Source of the DNA: JBFMFR01 sp040752025
Lineage (GTDB): Bacteria > Chloroflexota > Anaerolineae > Anaerolineales > UBA4823
Reading direction: 5' to 3'
Length of the DNA: 21,879 nt
Assembly: GCA_040752025.1 (NCBI GenBank)
Contig: JBFMFR010000075.1
Location: 1 to 21,879, forward strand
This document shows positions 1-6,425 of this stretch, one piece after another. How positions within the stretch are numbered: the first letter of the stretch is position 1; every line of letters starts with the position of its first letter. The notes below the pieces were generated by a model that worked only from the letters and a program-made list of their open reading frames with translations, had not been told where the DNA came from and did no database searches. The position numbers were made by a program, and so were the translations under genes.

Positions 1-245
1 AGGAAGAAGGCGGGCGGCACAAGGCGTTCTTCAGTGGGTACCGGCCGCAGTTCTACATCCGGACGATGGATGTAACCGGGAACATCAAGCTGCCCGAAGG
101 GGTGGAGATGGTGATGCCGGGCGACTATGTGAACCTGGAAGTAGAGTTGATTGTGCCCGTGGCATTGGAGCAGGGCTCGAAGTTCGCTATCCGCGAAGGC
201 GGCCTGACGGTCGGCGCGGGCGTGATTACAAAGATCCTGGATTAG
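1..245 (+). CDS. tuf: Elongation factor Tu, C-terminal end (5' end outside the window)
   Basis: EF-Tu is the GTPase that delivers aminoacyl-tRNA to the ribosomal A site. Only about 80 codons are present, reading in frame from base 3 to the TAG at 243-245. They cover the last beta-barrel domain: a GYRPQFYIRT block, then LPEGVEMVMPGD, then the terminal FAIREGG and TVGAGVI blocks, all EF-Tu hallmarks. The usual Arg in the terminal REGG-R-TVGAG motif is Leu here. The gene sits 12 bases upstream of rpsJ, the classic str-to-S10 junction, so it probably shares the transcript. GC-rich third positions make it look more strongly codon-biased than rpsJ. The identification is very safe; the G domain cannot be assessed because it lies outside the window. 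Confidence 0.97.
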   Translation, partial: EEGGRHKAFFSGYRPQFYIRTMDVTGNIKLPEGVEMVMPGDYVNLEVELIVPVALEQGSKFAIREGGLTVGAGVITKILD

Positions 246-257
246 GTGTGAAAAATT

Positions 258-566
258 ATGGCTAAGCAAAAGATCCGTATTCGCCTCAAAGCATACGACC
301 ATCGCGTCTTGGATCAGTCGGCCAAGCGTATCGTTGAGACTGCTGAGCGAACTGGTGCGCGCGTAGTTGGTCCTGTACCCTTGCCAACTCGCATCGAAAG
401 GTTTACAATACGCCGCTCCACATTTATCGATAAGGACTCGCACGAGCATTTTGAAATCCGCACGCACAACCGCCTGATCGATGTTCTCGATCCAGATTCG
501 AAGACCATCGACATGTTGATGCGGTTGAACCTGCCTGCGGGTGTGGATATCGAGATCAAGATTTAA
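258..566 (+). CDS. rpsJ: 30S ribosomal protein S10
   Basis: S10 is a small-subunit head protein that also serves as NusE in transcription antitermination. The 102-residue product has the normal length and opens with the typical KIRIRLKAYDHR segment. A VGPVPLPT loop and a HFEIRTHNRLIDV block, both diagnostic of S10, follow. The ATG lies 12 bases after the tuf stop; upstream is only a weak purine run (AGGTG near 245), so translation may be partly coupled to tuf. It is the first gene of the S10-type operon. Unlike most genes here, it is followed by a long 224-base spacer rather than a tight junction with the next gene. Confidence 0.98.
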   Translation: MAKQKIRIRLKAYDHRVLDQSAKRIVETAERTGARVVGPVPLPTRIERFTIRRSTFIDKDSHEHFEIRTHNRLIDVLDPDSKTIDMLMRLNLPAGVDIEIKI

Positions 567-790
567 CAAGTTAGGAAAAGCACCACGTGCCGGGTAGCTG
601 TAGGTCGATCCAATATGACCAATGCTCTTGGCAAGTGACTTTGTTTACAGGCAGCGTAAGAACGGCTCTGTACGCGGACTCACAAACCCCCATGTTCCGC
701 GGCAGGTTGTTTGACTGCGCTGCGGTCAGGGATGATGCAGCCAAGCCCAGGCTGACAGTCCCGATACTATTACGTAGGAGAAAAAAGGAG
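567..790 (+). promoter_or_regulatory. 224-base structured spacer before rplC (possible leader)
   Basis: No gene is visible here. An open frame continues upstream from rplC to a GTG at 587, but its translation has no resemblance to an L3 N-terminus. Several short inverted repeats can be read: CGCGGA at 673-678 with TCCGCG at 696-701, GACTG at 713-717 with CGGTC at 723-727, and CAGCC at 738-742 with GGCTG at 750-754. The last pair is enclosed by GGGAT (729-733) with GTCCC (758-762). The last structure ends about 15 bases before the rplC Shine-Dalgarno sequence. TTTACA (644-649) and TTGACT (711-716) resemble -35 boxes but lack good -10 partners. A regulatory leader is an inference. Confidence 0.3.
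775..780 (+). promoter_or_regulatory. Shine-Dalgarno sequence that sets the rplC start
   Basis: TAGGAG at 775-780 lies 10 bases before the ATG at 791. A second GGAG (787-790) touches the ATG and is too close to act. Together with the canonical MLKGLIGKKVGM opening, this fixes the rplC start at 791 rather than at any upstream in-frame codon. Confidence 0.7.
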
Positions 791-1420
791 ATGTTGAAAG
801 GGCTGATTGGCAAGAAAGTCGGCATGACCCAGATTTTCGATGAAGCCGGTTCTGCTGTTCCGGTAACTTTGATCGAAGCTGGGCCTTGCTATGTTACCCA
901 GGTGCGCCGCCCGGATCAAGATGGATACTCGGCAGTGCAGTTGGGTTTTGAAGAGGCAAAGCCAAAGCGGCTTTCTGGTGGTCAACTTGGGCACCTGAAG
1001 CGCAACAACCTGCCCCCGTTGCGCTTTTTGCGCGAGTTTCGTGAGAAAGATCCGCAACTCCAGGAAGGTGAGTCGGTGACTGTGGAAGTTTTCCAGATCG
1101 GCGACATTGTGGACGTTGTGGGCACCAGCAAGGGTAAAGGCTTTCAGGGTGCTGTTAAACGCTACCATTTCCGTGGTGGTCCCAAGACGCATGGTCAGTC
1201 GGATCGCCAGCGTGCTCCCGGTTCGCGCGGCTCTGGTACAACCCCAGGTCGTGTGTATAAAGGGGCGCGTGGCCCCGGCCACATGGGTAGCGATCAGGTG
1301 ACTGTGCATAACCTCAAAATCGAATTGGTAGACGCAGAGCGCAATTTGTTGGGCGTGCGCGGCGCTATCCCCGGTGCACGAGGTGGCCTGGTGATCATCA
1401 AAGGAGCTCGGAAGCAATAG
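791..1420 (+). CDS. rplC: 50S ribosomal protein L3
   Basis: L3 is an early-assembly large-subunit protein whose long loop reaches towards the peptidyl-transferase centre. From the ATG at 791 the product is 209 residues, the usual bacterial length. It begins with LIGKKVGMTQIFDEAG and contains the SKGKGFQGAVKRYHFRGGP block and the THGQSD..RAPGS loop, followed by GHMG. All are L3 signatures. The frame is open upstream to 587, but that extension is not L3-like and the ribosome binding site points to 791. Within the tip loop, the common KGKRMAGHMG is written KGARGPGHMG, a modest departure. It is followed closely by rplD. Confidence 0.97.
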   Translation: MLKGLIGKKVGMTQIFDEAGSAVPVTLIEAGPCYVTQVRRPDQDGYSAVQLGFEEAKPKRLSGGQLGHLKRNNLPPLRFLREFREKDPQLQEGESVTVEVFQIGDIVDVVGTSKGKGFQGAVKRYHFRGGPKTHGQSDRQRAPGSRGSGTTPGRVYKGARGPGHMGSDQVTVHNLKIELVDAERNLLGVRGAIPGARGGLVIIKGARKQ

Positions 1421-1454
1421 CCGAGGCGCCCATCCGAGAAGGAGTTGAGTGATC

Positions 1455-2093
1455 ATGGAAGTAGATGTCTTCAACATGGAAGGGCAAAAGGTCAGCACGG
1501 TCGATCTACCACCGGCGATCTTTGAAGCCCCCATCAATATGGATTTGATGCACCAGGCATATGTCCGCCAGATGGCGAACGCCCGCCTGGGTACGCATAA
1601 CACCAAGGGCCGCAGCCAGGTTTCTGGCGGTGGCCGTAAACCGTGGCGCCAGAAAGGCACTGGCCGTGCGCGCCAGGGGTCTACCCGTGCTGCGCACTGG
1701 GTCGGTGGTGGTAAGGTGCATACACCTAAACCGCGTGATTACACCCAGGCCATGCCGCGCAAGATGCGTCAGGCCGCCCTGCGGTCGGCGCTTTCGGCCA
1801 AGGCCGCTGAGAGCGGCATCGTGGTTCTGGATGCTCTACAACTGCCTGAGATCAAGACTCGCCTGATGGCGCAGGCCCTGGATCGTCTGGTTGGCGATTC
1901 CAGCGTGCTGATTCTGATCCCGGAAAAGAACGATGAGTACCAGAAGGTTGTGCTCTCCACCGGTAACCTGCCGGATGCCAAGACGCTGATGGCGAATTAT
2001 CTGAATGTGCGCGATCTGCTGGTTTACGATCGCCTGGTGCTTCCGCTGCCAGCTTTGGAAGTGTTGGTTTCGTTTTTGGGGAGGGAGCAATGA
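1455..2093 (+). CDS. rplD: 50S ribosomal protein L4
   Basis: L4 lines the polypeptide exit tunnel; in E. coli it also represses its own S10 operon. The 212-residue product opens MEVDVFNMEGQKV. Its basic tunnel loop (SQVSGGGRKPWRQKGTGRAR, then GSTRAAHWVGGG) and the following PRDYTQAMPRKMRQAALRSA block are family hallmarks. I chose the ATG at 1455 because AAGGAG (1439-1444) is 10 bases upstream and the MEV opening matches relatives. A GTG two codons earlier at 1449 is possible but sits only 4 bases from the same site. The stop overlaps the rplW start (ATGA), implying translational coupling. Confidence 0.96.
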   Translation: MEVDVFNMEGQKVSTVDLPPAIFEAPINMDLMHQAYVRQMANARLGTHNTKGRSQVSGGGRKPWRQKGTGRARQGSTRAAHWVGGGKVHTPKPRDYTQAMPRKMRQAALRSALSAKAAESGIVVLDALQLPEIKTRLMAQALDRLVGDSSVLILIPEKNDEYQKVVLSTGNLPDAKTLMANYLNVRDLLVYDRLVLPLPALEVLVSFLGREQ

Positions 2094-2392
2094 CCACCAT
2101 TCACGATGTGCTTCGCCGCCCGTTGATTACGGAAAAGTCTAACTACCAGAATAGCAAATTACAGCAATACGTATTCGAGGTGGCTCCTGATGCCAACAAG
2201 AGCATGGTAAAAGAGGCTATTGAGAAGCTGTTTGACGTCAAGGTTTTGCGGGTGAATGTGATGAACATGCCTGCCAAGAAAAGCCGCCAGATGCGTTACC
2301 GGCGCTTAGTTTCACGCCGCTCCGCCTATAAGAAAGCGGTGGTCACTTTGGCTCCGGGCGACACGATTGCTGTGTTTGAAGGAGTGAAATAA
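2090..2392 (+). CDS. rplW: 50S ribosomal protein L23
   Basis: L23 sits at the tunnel exit and is the docking site for trigger factor and signal recognition particle. The 100-residue product starts TIHDVLRRPLITEKS, the classic L23 opening. It has the KLFDVKVLRVNVMNMPAKKSR loop and a basic tail reading RRLVSRRSAYKKAVVTL. Length is normal. Its ATG overlaps the rplD stop by four bases (ATGA), with a GGGAGGGAG purine run just upstream. Its TAA in turn overlaps the rplB ATG by one base (TAATG). The rplD-rplW-rplB group is therefore tightly coupled. Confidence 0.97.
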   Translation: MTTIHDVLRRPLITEKSNYQNSKLQQYVFEVAPDANKSMVKEAIEKLFDVKVLRVNVMNMPAKKSRQMRYRRLVSRRSAYKKAVVTLAPGDTIAVFEGVK

Positions 2393-3228
2393 TGGGCGTC
2401 AAAAAGTATAAGCCGGTGACCCCTGGACAACGAGGGATGACGGGCTACTCTTTTGAAGAGATCACCAAGACGAGCCCCGAGCGTTCGCTGATCAGGCCGC
2501 TGCGCAAATCAGGCGGACGCAATATGTACGGTCGCATCACCGTGCGCCATCGCGGTGGCGGTCATCGCCGCCACATCCGCATCGTGGATTTCAAGCGCGA
2601 AAAGCGCGGCATCCCGGCGCGCGTGGCTGCAATCGAATACGATCCGAACCGCACCGCTCGATTGGCTTTGTTGTTCTACGCCGACGGCGAAAAACGCTAT
2701 ATCGTTGCTCCGCTCGACCTGCGGGTGGGTGATACGGTGATCTCTGGCCCAGAGGCGGAAGTCCGCCCTGGGAACAGCCTGCCGATTGCCAACATCCCGG
2801 TAGGTACGATGGTACACAACATCGAGTTGAAGGAAGGGCGCGGTGGTCAGTTGGTGCGCGCCGCAGGCGGCGCTGCCCAGTTGTTGGCCAAGGAGGGCGA
2901 TTTCGCCCAGATCCGCCTGCCTTCTGGTGAAGTGCGCCTGGTGCGCCAGAATTGCTATGCAACCATTGGCCAGGTTGGCAATCTGGAGCATAGCAATATC
3001 AAGTTGGGTAAAGCTGGCCGTAAGCGCCACCTGGGCATCCGCCCGGCAGTGCGCGGTTCAGCCATGAGTCCACGTGATCACCCACATGGTGGTGGTGAGG
3101 GTCGGCAGCCAATTGGTATGCCAGGTCCGAAGAGCCCGTGGGGCAAGCCCACTTTGGGCTACAAGACGCGCCGCAACAAGTTGACGGATAAGTATATTGT
3201 CCGTCGTCGCGGAAAGAAGCGCCGCTAG
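2392..3228 (+). CDS. rplB: 50S ribosomal protein L2
   Basis: L2 is a core large-subunit protein needed for subunit joining and for peptidyl-transferase centre assembly. The 278-residue product has the N-terminal GVKKYKPVTPGQRGMT segment, the GGRNMYGRITVRHRGGGHRR block and the C-terminal DHPHGGGEGR motif. The motif carries the conserved histidine near the catalytic centre. It ends in a highly basic RRRGKKRR tail. The segment before DHPHGGG reads AMSPRD, where AMNPVD or AMNPCD is usual. AAGGAG at 2379-2384 is 7 bases before the ATG, and the start overlaps the rplW stop by one base. A 92-base spacer with inverted repeats follows. Confidence 0.98.
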   Translation: MGVKKYKPVTPGQRGMTGYSFEEITKTSPERSLIRPLRKSGGRNMYGRITVRHRGGGHRRHIRIVDFKREKRGIPARVAAIEYDPNRTARLALLFYADGEKRYIVAPLDLRVGDTVISGPEAEVRPGNSLPIANIPVGTMVHNIELKEGRGGQLVRAAGGAAQLLAKEGDFAQIRLPSGEVRLVRQNCYATIGQVGNLEHSNIKLGKAGRKRHLGIRPAVRGSAMSPRDHPHGGGEGRQPIGMPGPKSPWGKPTLGYKTRRNKLTDKYIVRRRGKKRR

Positions 3229-3320
3229 GATGCGTTTAGCCACCAGCTTTCAGCGCTGGCCTTTTCTCTGGAGAGGGAAGGATGCTGAAAGTCGAGTGCT
3301 AGGAGCTAAGGAGTAAGACT
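3229..3320 (+). promoter_or_regulatory. Structured spacer between rplB and rpsS (possible leader)
   Basis: This 92-base gap is long for this part of the operon. CTTTCAGC (3247-3254) pairs perfectly with GCTGAAAG (3284-3291). Inside it, CTTTTCTC (3261-3268) pairs with GAGGGAAG (3273-3280), allowing G-U pairs, around a four-base TGGA loop. An alternative small hairpin, CCAGC (3243-3247) with GCTGG (3255-3259), overlaps the outer left arm, so the two folds compete. AAGGAG of rpsS lies 18 bases after the outer stem. No promoter is evident. Control of rpsS and downstream genes is an inference. Confidence 0.35.
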
Positions 3321-3596
3321 ATGGGACGATCGTTGAAGAAAGGGCCGTATGTTGCCCCGAAACTGCTCAAGAGAATTGAGTTTATGAACGAACGTGGCGA
3401 TAAGAAGGTTATCCGCACCTGGAGTCGGGCCAGCACCATTTTTCCTCAGATGGTGGGTCATACGATCGCGGTGCACGATGGCCGGCGGCATGTGCCCATC
3501 TATATCACCGAGAACATGGTGGGGCACAAGTTGGGTGAATTTGCACCAACCCGCACCTTCCGCGGCCACGTTGCCGAAAAGAAAACGAGGAGATAG
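3321..3596 (+). CDS. rpsS: 30S ribosomal protein S19
   Basis: S19 is a small-subunit head protein that contacts S13 and the intersubunit bridge. The 91-residue product opens MGRSLKKGPYVAPKLL. It contains TWSRASTIFPQMVGHTIAVHDGRRHVPIYI, followed by MVGHKLGEFAPTRTFRGH, which is diagnostic for S19. Length is normal. AAGGAG at 3309-3314 is 6 bases before the ATG. It starts a run of short gaps: rplV begins 5 bases after its stop, and the rplV ribosome binding site lies inside the end of this gene. Confidence 0.98.
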   Translation: MGRSLKKGPYVAPKLLKRIEFMNERGDKKVIRTWSRASTIFPQMVGHTIAVHDGRRHVPIYITENMVGHKLGEFAPTRTFRGHVAEKKTRR

Positions 3597-3601
3597 CAGC
3601 G

Positions 3602-3949
3602 ATGGCTACAGATATCTACGCTCAAGCGCGCTTTATCCCGATCCCTGCGCAGAAGGTGCGCCTGGTTGCTGATTTGGTACGCGGTAAGGATGTAACGGAT
3701 GCGCTGGACGTGTTGAAGTTCACCACCAATGGAGCCGCCCGACCAGTATCGAAGGCGCTGGCCTCCGCTATGTCTAATGGCGAGGAGAATTTTGGAGTCA
3801 GCCGGGATGATCTGTACGTTTACCGCATCTTTGCAGATGAGGCTCCCACCCGCAAGTGGCGCCGCTTTGGCGCTCGTGGGCGCTTCAAGCCCTGGCTGCG
3901 GCGCTCTTCGCACATAACCGTGATCCTGCGCGAACGGGAAGAAGCCTAA
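3602..3949 (+). CDS. rplV: 50S ribosomal protein L22
   Basis: L22 spans the large subunit, and its beta-hairpin forms part of the exit-tunnel constriction. The 115-residue product has the typical ARFIPIPAQKVRLVADLVRGK opening segment, although this copy lacks the longer N-terminus of some species. The hairpin region APTRKWRRFGARGRFKPWLRR follows, and the product ends SSHITVILRE. In the hairpin the usual RA-RGRA-I arrangement is FGARGRFKPWL, a local variation. GAGGAG at 3587-3592 is 9 bases upstream of the ATG. It lies between rpsS and rpsC with gaps of 5 and 12 bases. Confidence 0.96.
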   Translation: MATDIYAQARFIPIPAQKVRLVADLVRGKDVTDALDVLKFTTNGAARPVSKALASAMSNGEENFGVSRDDLYVYRIFADEAPTRKWRRFGARGRFKPWLRRSSHITVILREREEA

Positions 3950-3961
3950 CAAGGAGATATT

Positions 3962-4639
3962 ATGGGTCGCAAAGTTCATCCAACCGGTTTTCGTCTAAAA
4001 ATTAACAAGACCTGGGAAGGCCGCTGGTACGCTGAGGGTGAAGATTACGTGAACAACCTGCACCAGGATTTCTTGCTGCGCGACTTGGTGCGCAGCGAGT
4101 CGACCAGGGCGGGCGTTTCGCGAGTGGACATCGAGCGTTTTCCTGGCAAGGTGAAAGTAATCGTTCACACAGCCAAGCCTGGTATCCTGATCGGCCGCAA
4201 GGGCGAGAACGTGAAGAAGATTCGCCAGAGCCTGGAAGCCGAAGTGGGCAAAAAGATCGATCTTGAAATCAAGGAGATCAAGTCCCCCGACCTGGATGCA
4301 TATCTGGTGGCACGCAATATCGCTGAGCAGCTTGAACGCCGTATCAGTTACCAACGGGCGATGAAGCGGGCTATTCAGCAGACGATGCGCCAGGGTGGGC
4401 AGGGTATCCGCGTGGAAGTTTCCGGCCGCTTGAGCGGTGCTGAGATGGCACGTACGGTAAATATGCGTGAAGGCCAGGTGCCGCGCCAGACCCTGCGAGC
4501 GGATATTGACTATTCCCAGGCCGAAGCTCTGACGACTTACGGCCGGATTGGTGTCAAAGTTTGGATCTACAAGGGCGAGGTGCTACCCGAGGTGGAAGAG
4601 AAAGTTGAGTCCACGGAAGGCGTCTACGTCAGCGAATAA
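3962..4639 (+). CDS. rpsC: 30S ribosomal protein S3
   Basis: S3 lies at the mRNA entry channel and contributes to the ribosomal helicase activity. The 225-residue product starts MGRKVHPTGFRL. The KH-type RNA-binding domain includes KPGILIGRKGENVKKIR (GxxG = GRKG), and the C-terminal domain includes RGGQGIRVEVSGRLSGAEMAR, preceded by QTM. Its tail, GVYVSE, is a short acidic extension. AAGGAG at 3951-3956 is 5 bases before the ATG. The next gene, rplP, is separated by 107 bases of structured spacer, so this may end a co-translated block that began at rpsS. Confidence 0.97.
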   Translation: MGRKVHPTGFRLKINKTWEGRWYAEGEDYVNNLHQDFLLRDLVRSESTRAGVSRVDIERFPGKVKVIVHTAKPGILIGRKGENVKKIRQSLEAEVGKKIDLEIKEIKSPDLDAYLVARNIAEQLERRISYQRAMKRAIQQTMRQGGQGIRVEVSGRLSGAEMARTVNMREGQVPRQTLRADIDYSQAEALTTYGRIGVKVWIYKGEVLPEVEEKVESTEGVYVSE

Positions 4640-4746
4640 TGGGATGTAAGATCAGTGCCTGCGACTGCCCGGAGTGATTTTGCGGGCTGGTGGCTCGGGC
4701 TCACTGATCCCCCCATCCTTGGAGACGAAAAAGTGAGGTTGTCATT
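4640..4746 (+). promoter_or_regulatory. Structured spacer between rpsC and rplP (possible leader)
   Basis: No gene fits in these 107 bases. GATCAGTG (4650-4657) and CACTGATC (4702-4709) form a perfect 8-base inverted repeat enclosing 44 bases. Within it, GCCCG (4667-4671) can pair with CGGGC at either 4683-4687 or 4696-4700, giving two alternative internal hairpins. The outer stem ends 25 bases before the GAGGT ribosome binding site (4735-4739) of rplP. I see no -10/-35 pair and no T-run, so a terminator is unlikely. A ribosomal-protein-binding leader or mRNA processing site is possible but unproven. Confidence 0.35.
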
Positions 4747-5175
4747 ATGTTGATGCCGAAGCGTGTGAAATGGCGCAAGCAAATGCGCGGCCGAATGAAA
4801 GGGAAAGCTTTTCGCGGCGCTGAGGTGGTGTTTGGTGATTTCGGCTTGAAGGCGTTGGAACCTGGATGGGTGACTGCGCGGCAGATTGAATCTGCCCGCC
4901 GCGCCATCGTACGTGCCATCCGCCGTCGTGGAAAGTTCTGGATTCGAATTTTCCCTGATAAGCCAGTTACCCACAAACCAGCAGAAACCCGTATGGGTAA
5001 AGGTAAAGGGAACGTTGAGTTCTGGGTGGCGGTGGTAAAACCGGGCCGGATCATGTTTGAGATCGGCGGCGGGTTGCCCGAGGATGTAGCCCGCGAGGCC
5101 TTGCGCCTGGCTCAATATAAGTTCTCGATCAAAACCAAGATCGTGGCGCGCCACGAGACGGTAGGAGGCGAATGA
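4747..5175 (+). CDS. rplP: 50S ribosomal protein L16
   Basis: L16 helps organise the A-site and elbow region of the large subunit. The 142-residue product begins MLMPKRVKWRKQMRGRMKGK, the canonical L16 opening, which settles the ATG at 4747 over the ATG two codons later. Further family blocks are LEPGWVTARQIESARRA, then IRIFPDKPVTHKPAETRMGKGKG, then FEIGGGLPEDVAREALRLA. Length is normal. GAGGT (4735-4739) stands 7 bases upstream. The TGA at 5173-5175 overlaps the rpmC start region, so rplP, rpmC, rpsQ and rplN form a coupled group. Confidence 0.98.
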   Translation: MLMPKRVKWRKQMRGRMKGKAFRGAEVVFGDFGLKALEPGWVTARQIESARRAIVRAIRRRGKFWIRIFPDKPVTHKPAETRMGKGKGNVEFWVAVVKPGRIMFEIGGGLPEDVAREALRLAQYKFSIKTKIVARHETVGGE

Positions 5176-5393
5176 TGGCTGAGAAGATCAGCAAGCTTCG
5201 AGAACTATCTTATGGTGAATTGCAGAGACGCCTGGAAGACGCCCAGGAAGAGTTAATGAACCTGCGCTTTCAGCAGGCTACCGGCGAACTAACCGATACC
5301 AGTCGTTTGCGCATCACCCGCCGCCAGATTGCTCGCTTGCTCACTCTAATGGGAGAGCAGGAGCAAAAAACTAGTACAGAAGGTGAAGCATGA
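5175..5393 (+). CDS. rpmC: 50S ribosomal protein L29
   Basis: L29 is a small helical-hairpin protein beside L23 at the tunnel exit. The 72-residue product has ISKLRELSYGELQRRLEDA and ELMNLRFQQATGEL, matching the family core L-E-L-NLRFQ-A-G-L. The tail RITRRQIARLLTLMGEQEQ is typical. I chose the ATG at 5175 (TGATG junction with the rplP stop) because GGAGG (5164-5168) is 6 bases away. The adjacent ATG at 5172 would add one methionine at only 3 bases spacing. The stop overlaps the rpsQ ATG (ATGA). Confidence 0.94.
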   Translation: MAEKISKLRELSYGELQRRLEDAQEELMNLRFQQATGELTDTSRLRITRRQIARLLTLMGEQEQKTSTEGEA

Positions 5394-5662
5394 ACAATCG
5401 TCGTCGCATGACTGGTGTTGTGACCAGCAATAAAATGGATAAGACAGTTGTTGTGGAAGTCTCTTTGACCTTCCGCCACCGACTGTATAAGAAGGTTGTG
5501 CATACCCGACGGCGATTCATGGCCCATGACGAGCAGGGTTGCCAGATTGGCGACCAGGTGCGGATCGTGGAAAGCCGCCCAATTTCCCGCCGTAAGCGCT
5601 GGATGGTGGAAGAAATCATCCGGCACGATATTACGGCAGGTGAAGCAGAGTTGGAGGCCTAG
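5390..5662 (+). CDS. rpsQ: 30S ribosomal protein S17
   Basis: S17 is a primary 16S rRNA-binding protein of the small-subunit body. The 90-residue product has MTGVVTSNKMDKTVVVEV, KKVVHTRRRFMAHDE and a short segment ESRPISRRKRWMVEEI, which is the S17 oligonucleotide-binding fold signature. Length is normal. The ATG overlaps the rpmC stop (ATGA), and AAGGTG (5380-5385) is 4 bases upstream. It is followed after 2 bases by the start of rplN, whose binding site lies inside the end of this gene. Confidence 0.97.
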   Translation: MNNRRRMTGVVTSNKMDKTVVVEVSLTFRHRLYKKVVHTRRRFMAHDEQGCQIGDQVRIVESRPISRRKRWMVEEIIRHDITAGEAELEA

Positions 5663-5664
5663 CC

Positions 5665-6036
5665 ATGATCCAGCACGAGTCTCGTTTGAAGGTTGCCGAT
5701 AACACCGGCGCTCGCGAGCTTTTGGTGATCCACATCATGGGTGGTTCCACTCGCCGGTATGGGCGCGTTGGTGATGTGGTAGTAGCGACAGTTAAGTCTG
5801 CTACGCCACAGGGAGCAGTCAAGAAGAGCGACATTGTGCGCGCTGTTATCGTCCGTTGTGCCAAGGAGTGGCGTCGTGAGGATGGGTCTTCGATCCGGTT
5901 CGACGACAATGCCGCTGTGATCCTGGACACCGATGGGCGCAACCCCAAGGGAACCCGCATTTTTGGGCCGGTCGCTCGCGAACTGCGCGAAAAAGGGTTC
6001 ATGAAGATCGTTTCGCTGGCCCCGGAAGTCCTTTAG
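5665..6036 (+). CDS. rplN: 50S ribosomal protein L14
   Basis: L14 is an intersubunit-bridge protein. The 123-residue product starts MIQHESRLKVADNTGAREL and contains VKKSDIVRAVIVRCAKE and GTRIFGPVARELREKGFMKI, all characteristic of L14. Length is normal and the start is unambiguous. GGAGG (5653-5657) lies 7 bases upstream of the ATG. It forms the usual L14-L24-L5 start of the spc operon order, with 36 bases to the rplX GTG. Confidence 0.98.
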   Translation: MIQHESRLKVADNTGARELLVIHIMGGSTRRYGRVGDVVVATVKSATPQGAVKKSDIVRAVIVRCAKEWRREDGSSIRFDDNAAVILDTDGRNPKGTRIFGPVARELREKGFMKIVSLAPEVL

Positions 6037-6072
6037 GGCTGGTGAGATAAGGATTACGCAGGAGCGTGAACC

Positions 6073-6402
6073 GTGAAAGTCAAGATTCGTAAAGGTGATA
6101 CTGTAGAAATCATCAGCGGCCGCTTGCAAGACAAAGGCAGGCGCGGCGAGGTGATCAAGGTTATGCCGCAGGAGAGTCGCGTGGTGGTGCAAGGCGTCAA
6201 CATCCGCAAGAAGCACCAACGCCAGGTGCAGGCCCAGGGCCGCACCATTTCTCCGGGAATCGTTGAATTCGAGGCTCCGATCTCGATTTCGAATGTGATG
6301 CTGGTGTGCCCCGAGTGTGGCCAACCGGCGCGCGTCAATGTTGTTCGAACCGAAGATGGCGCCCAACGAATGTGTAAAAAGTGCCAGGCAGTGTTTGACT
6401 AA
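6073..6402 (+). CDS. rplX: 50S ribosomal protein L24 with C-terminal zinc ribbon
   Basis: L24 is an assembly initiator for the large subunit. The 109-residue product opens KVKIRKGDTVEIISGRLQDKG, the KOW-motif segment. It continues with VIKVMPQESRVVVQGVNI and closes with two Cys pairs, C79-x2-C82 and C101-x2-C104. The pairs form a zinc-ribbon-like tail (VCPECGQPARV .. RMCKKCQAVF) found in many non-proteobacterial L24 proteins. The start is GTG at 6073, supported by a CAGGAG motif 8 bases upstream. All four cysteines are present, so the ribbon is likely functional. Confidence 0.97.
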   Translation: MKVKIRKGDTVEIISGRLQDKGRRGEVIKVMPQESRVVVQGVNIRKKHQRQVQAQGRTISPGIVEFEAPISISNVMLVCPECGQPARVNVVRTEDGAQRMCKKCQAVFD

Positions 6403-6425
6403 CCGGCCAATTTTGGAGTGATAAG

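Noticed and set aside
644..739. TTTACA and TTGACT as -35 boxes for an rplC promoter
   Set aside because: Both match five of six bases, but neither has a reasonable -10 at 16-18 bases.
587..790. N-terminal extension of L3 starting at a GTG
   Set aside because: The extension is not L3-like, and a ribosome binding site plus the conserved MLKGLIGKKVG opening mark 791 as the start.
770..1660. Long minus-strand open frame (about 296 codons) opposite rplC and rplD
   Set aside because: It is antisense to two certain ribosomal-protein genes, has no recognisable protein motif and is explained by the codon bias of the coding strand.
2509..3030. Minus-strand open frame of 173 codons opposite rplB
   Set aside because: No family resemblance; it mirrors the strongly biased L2 codons.
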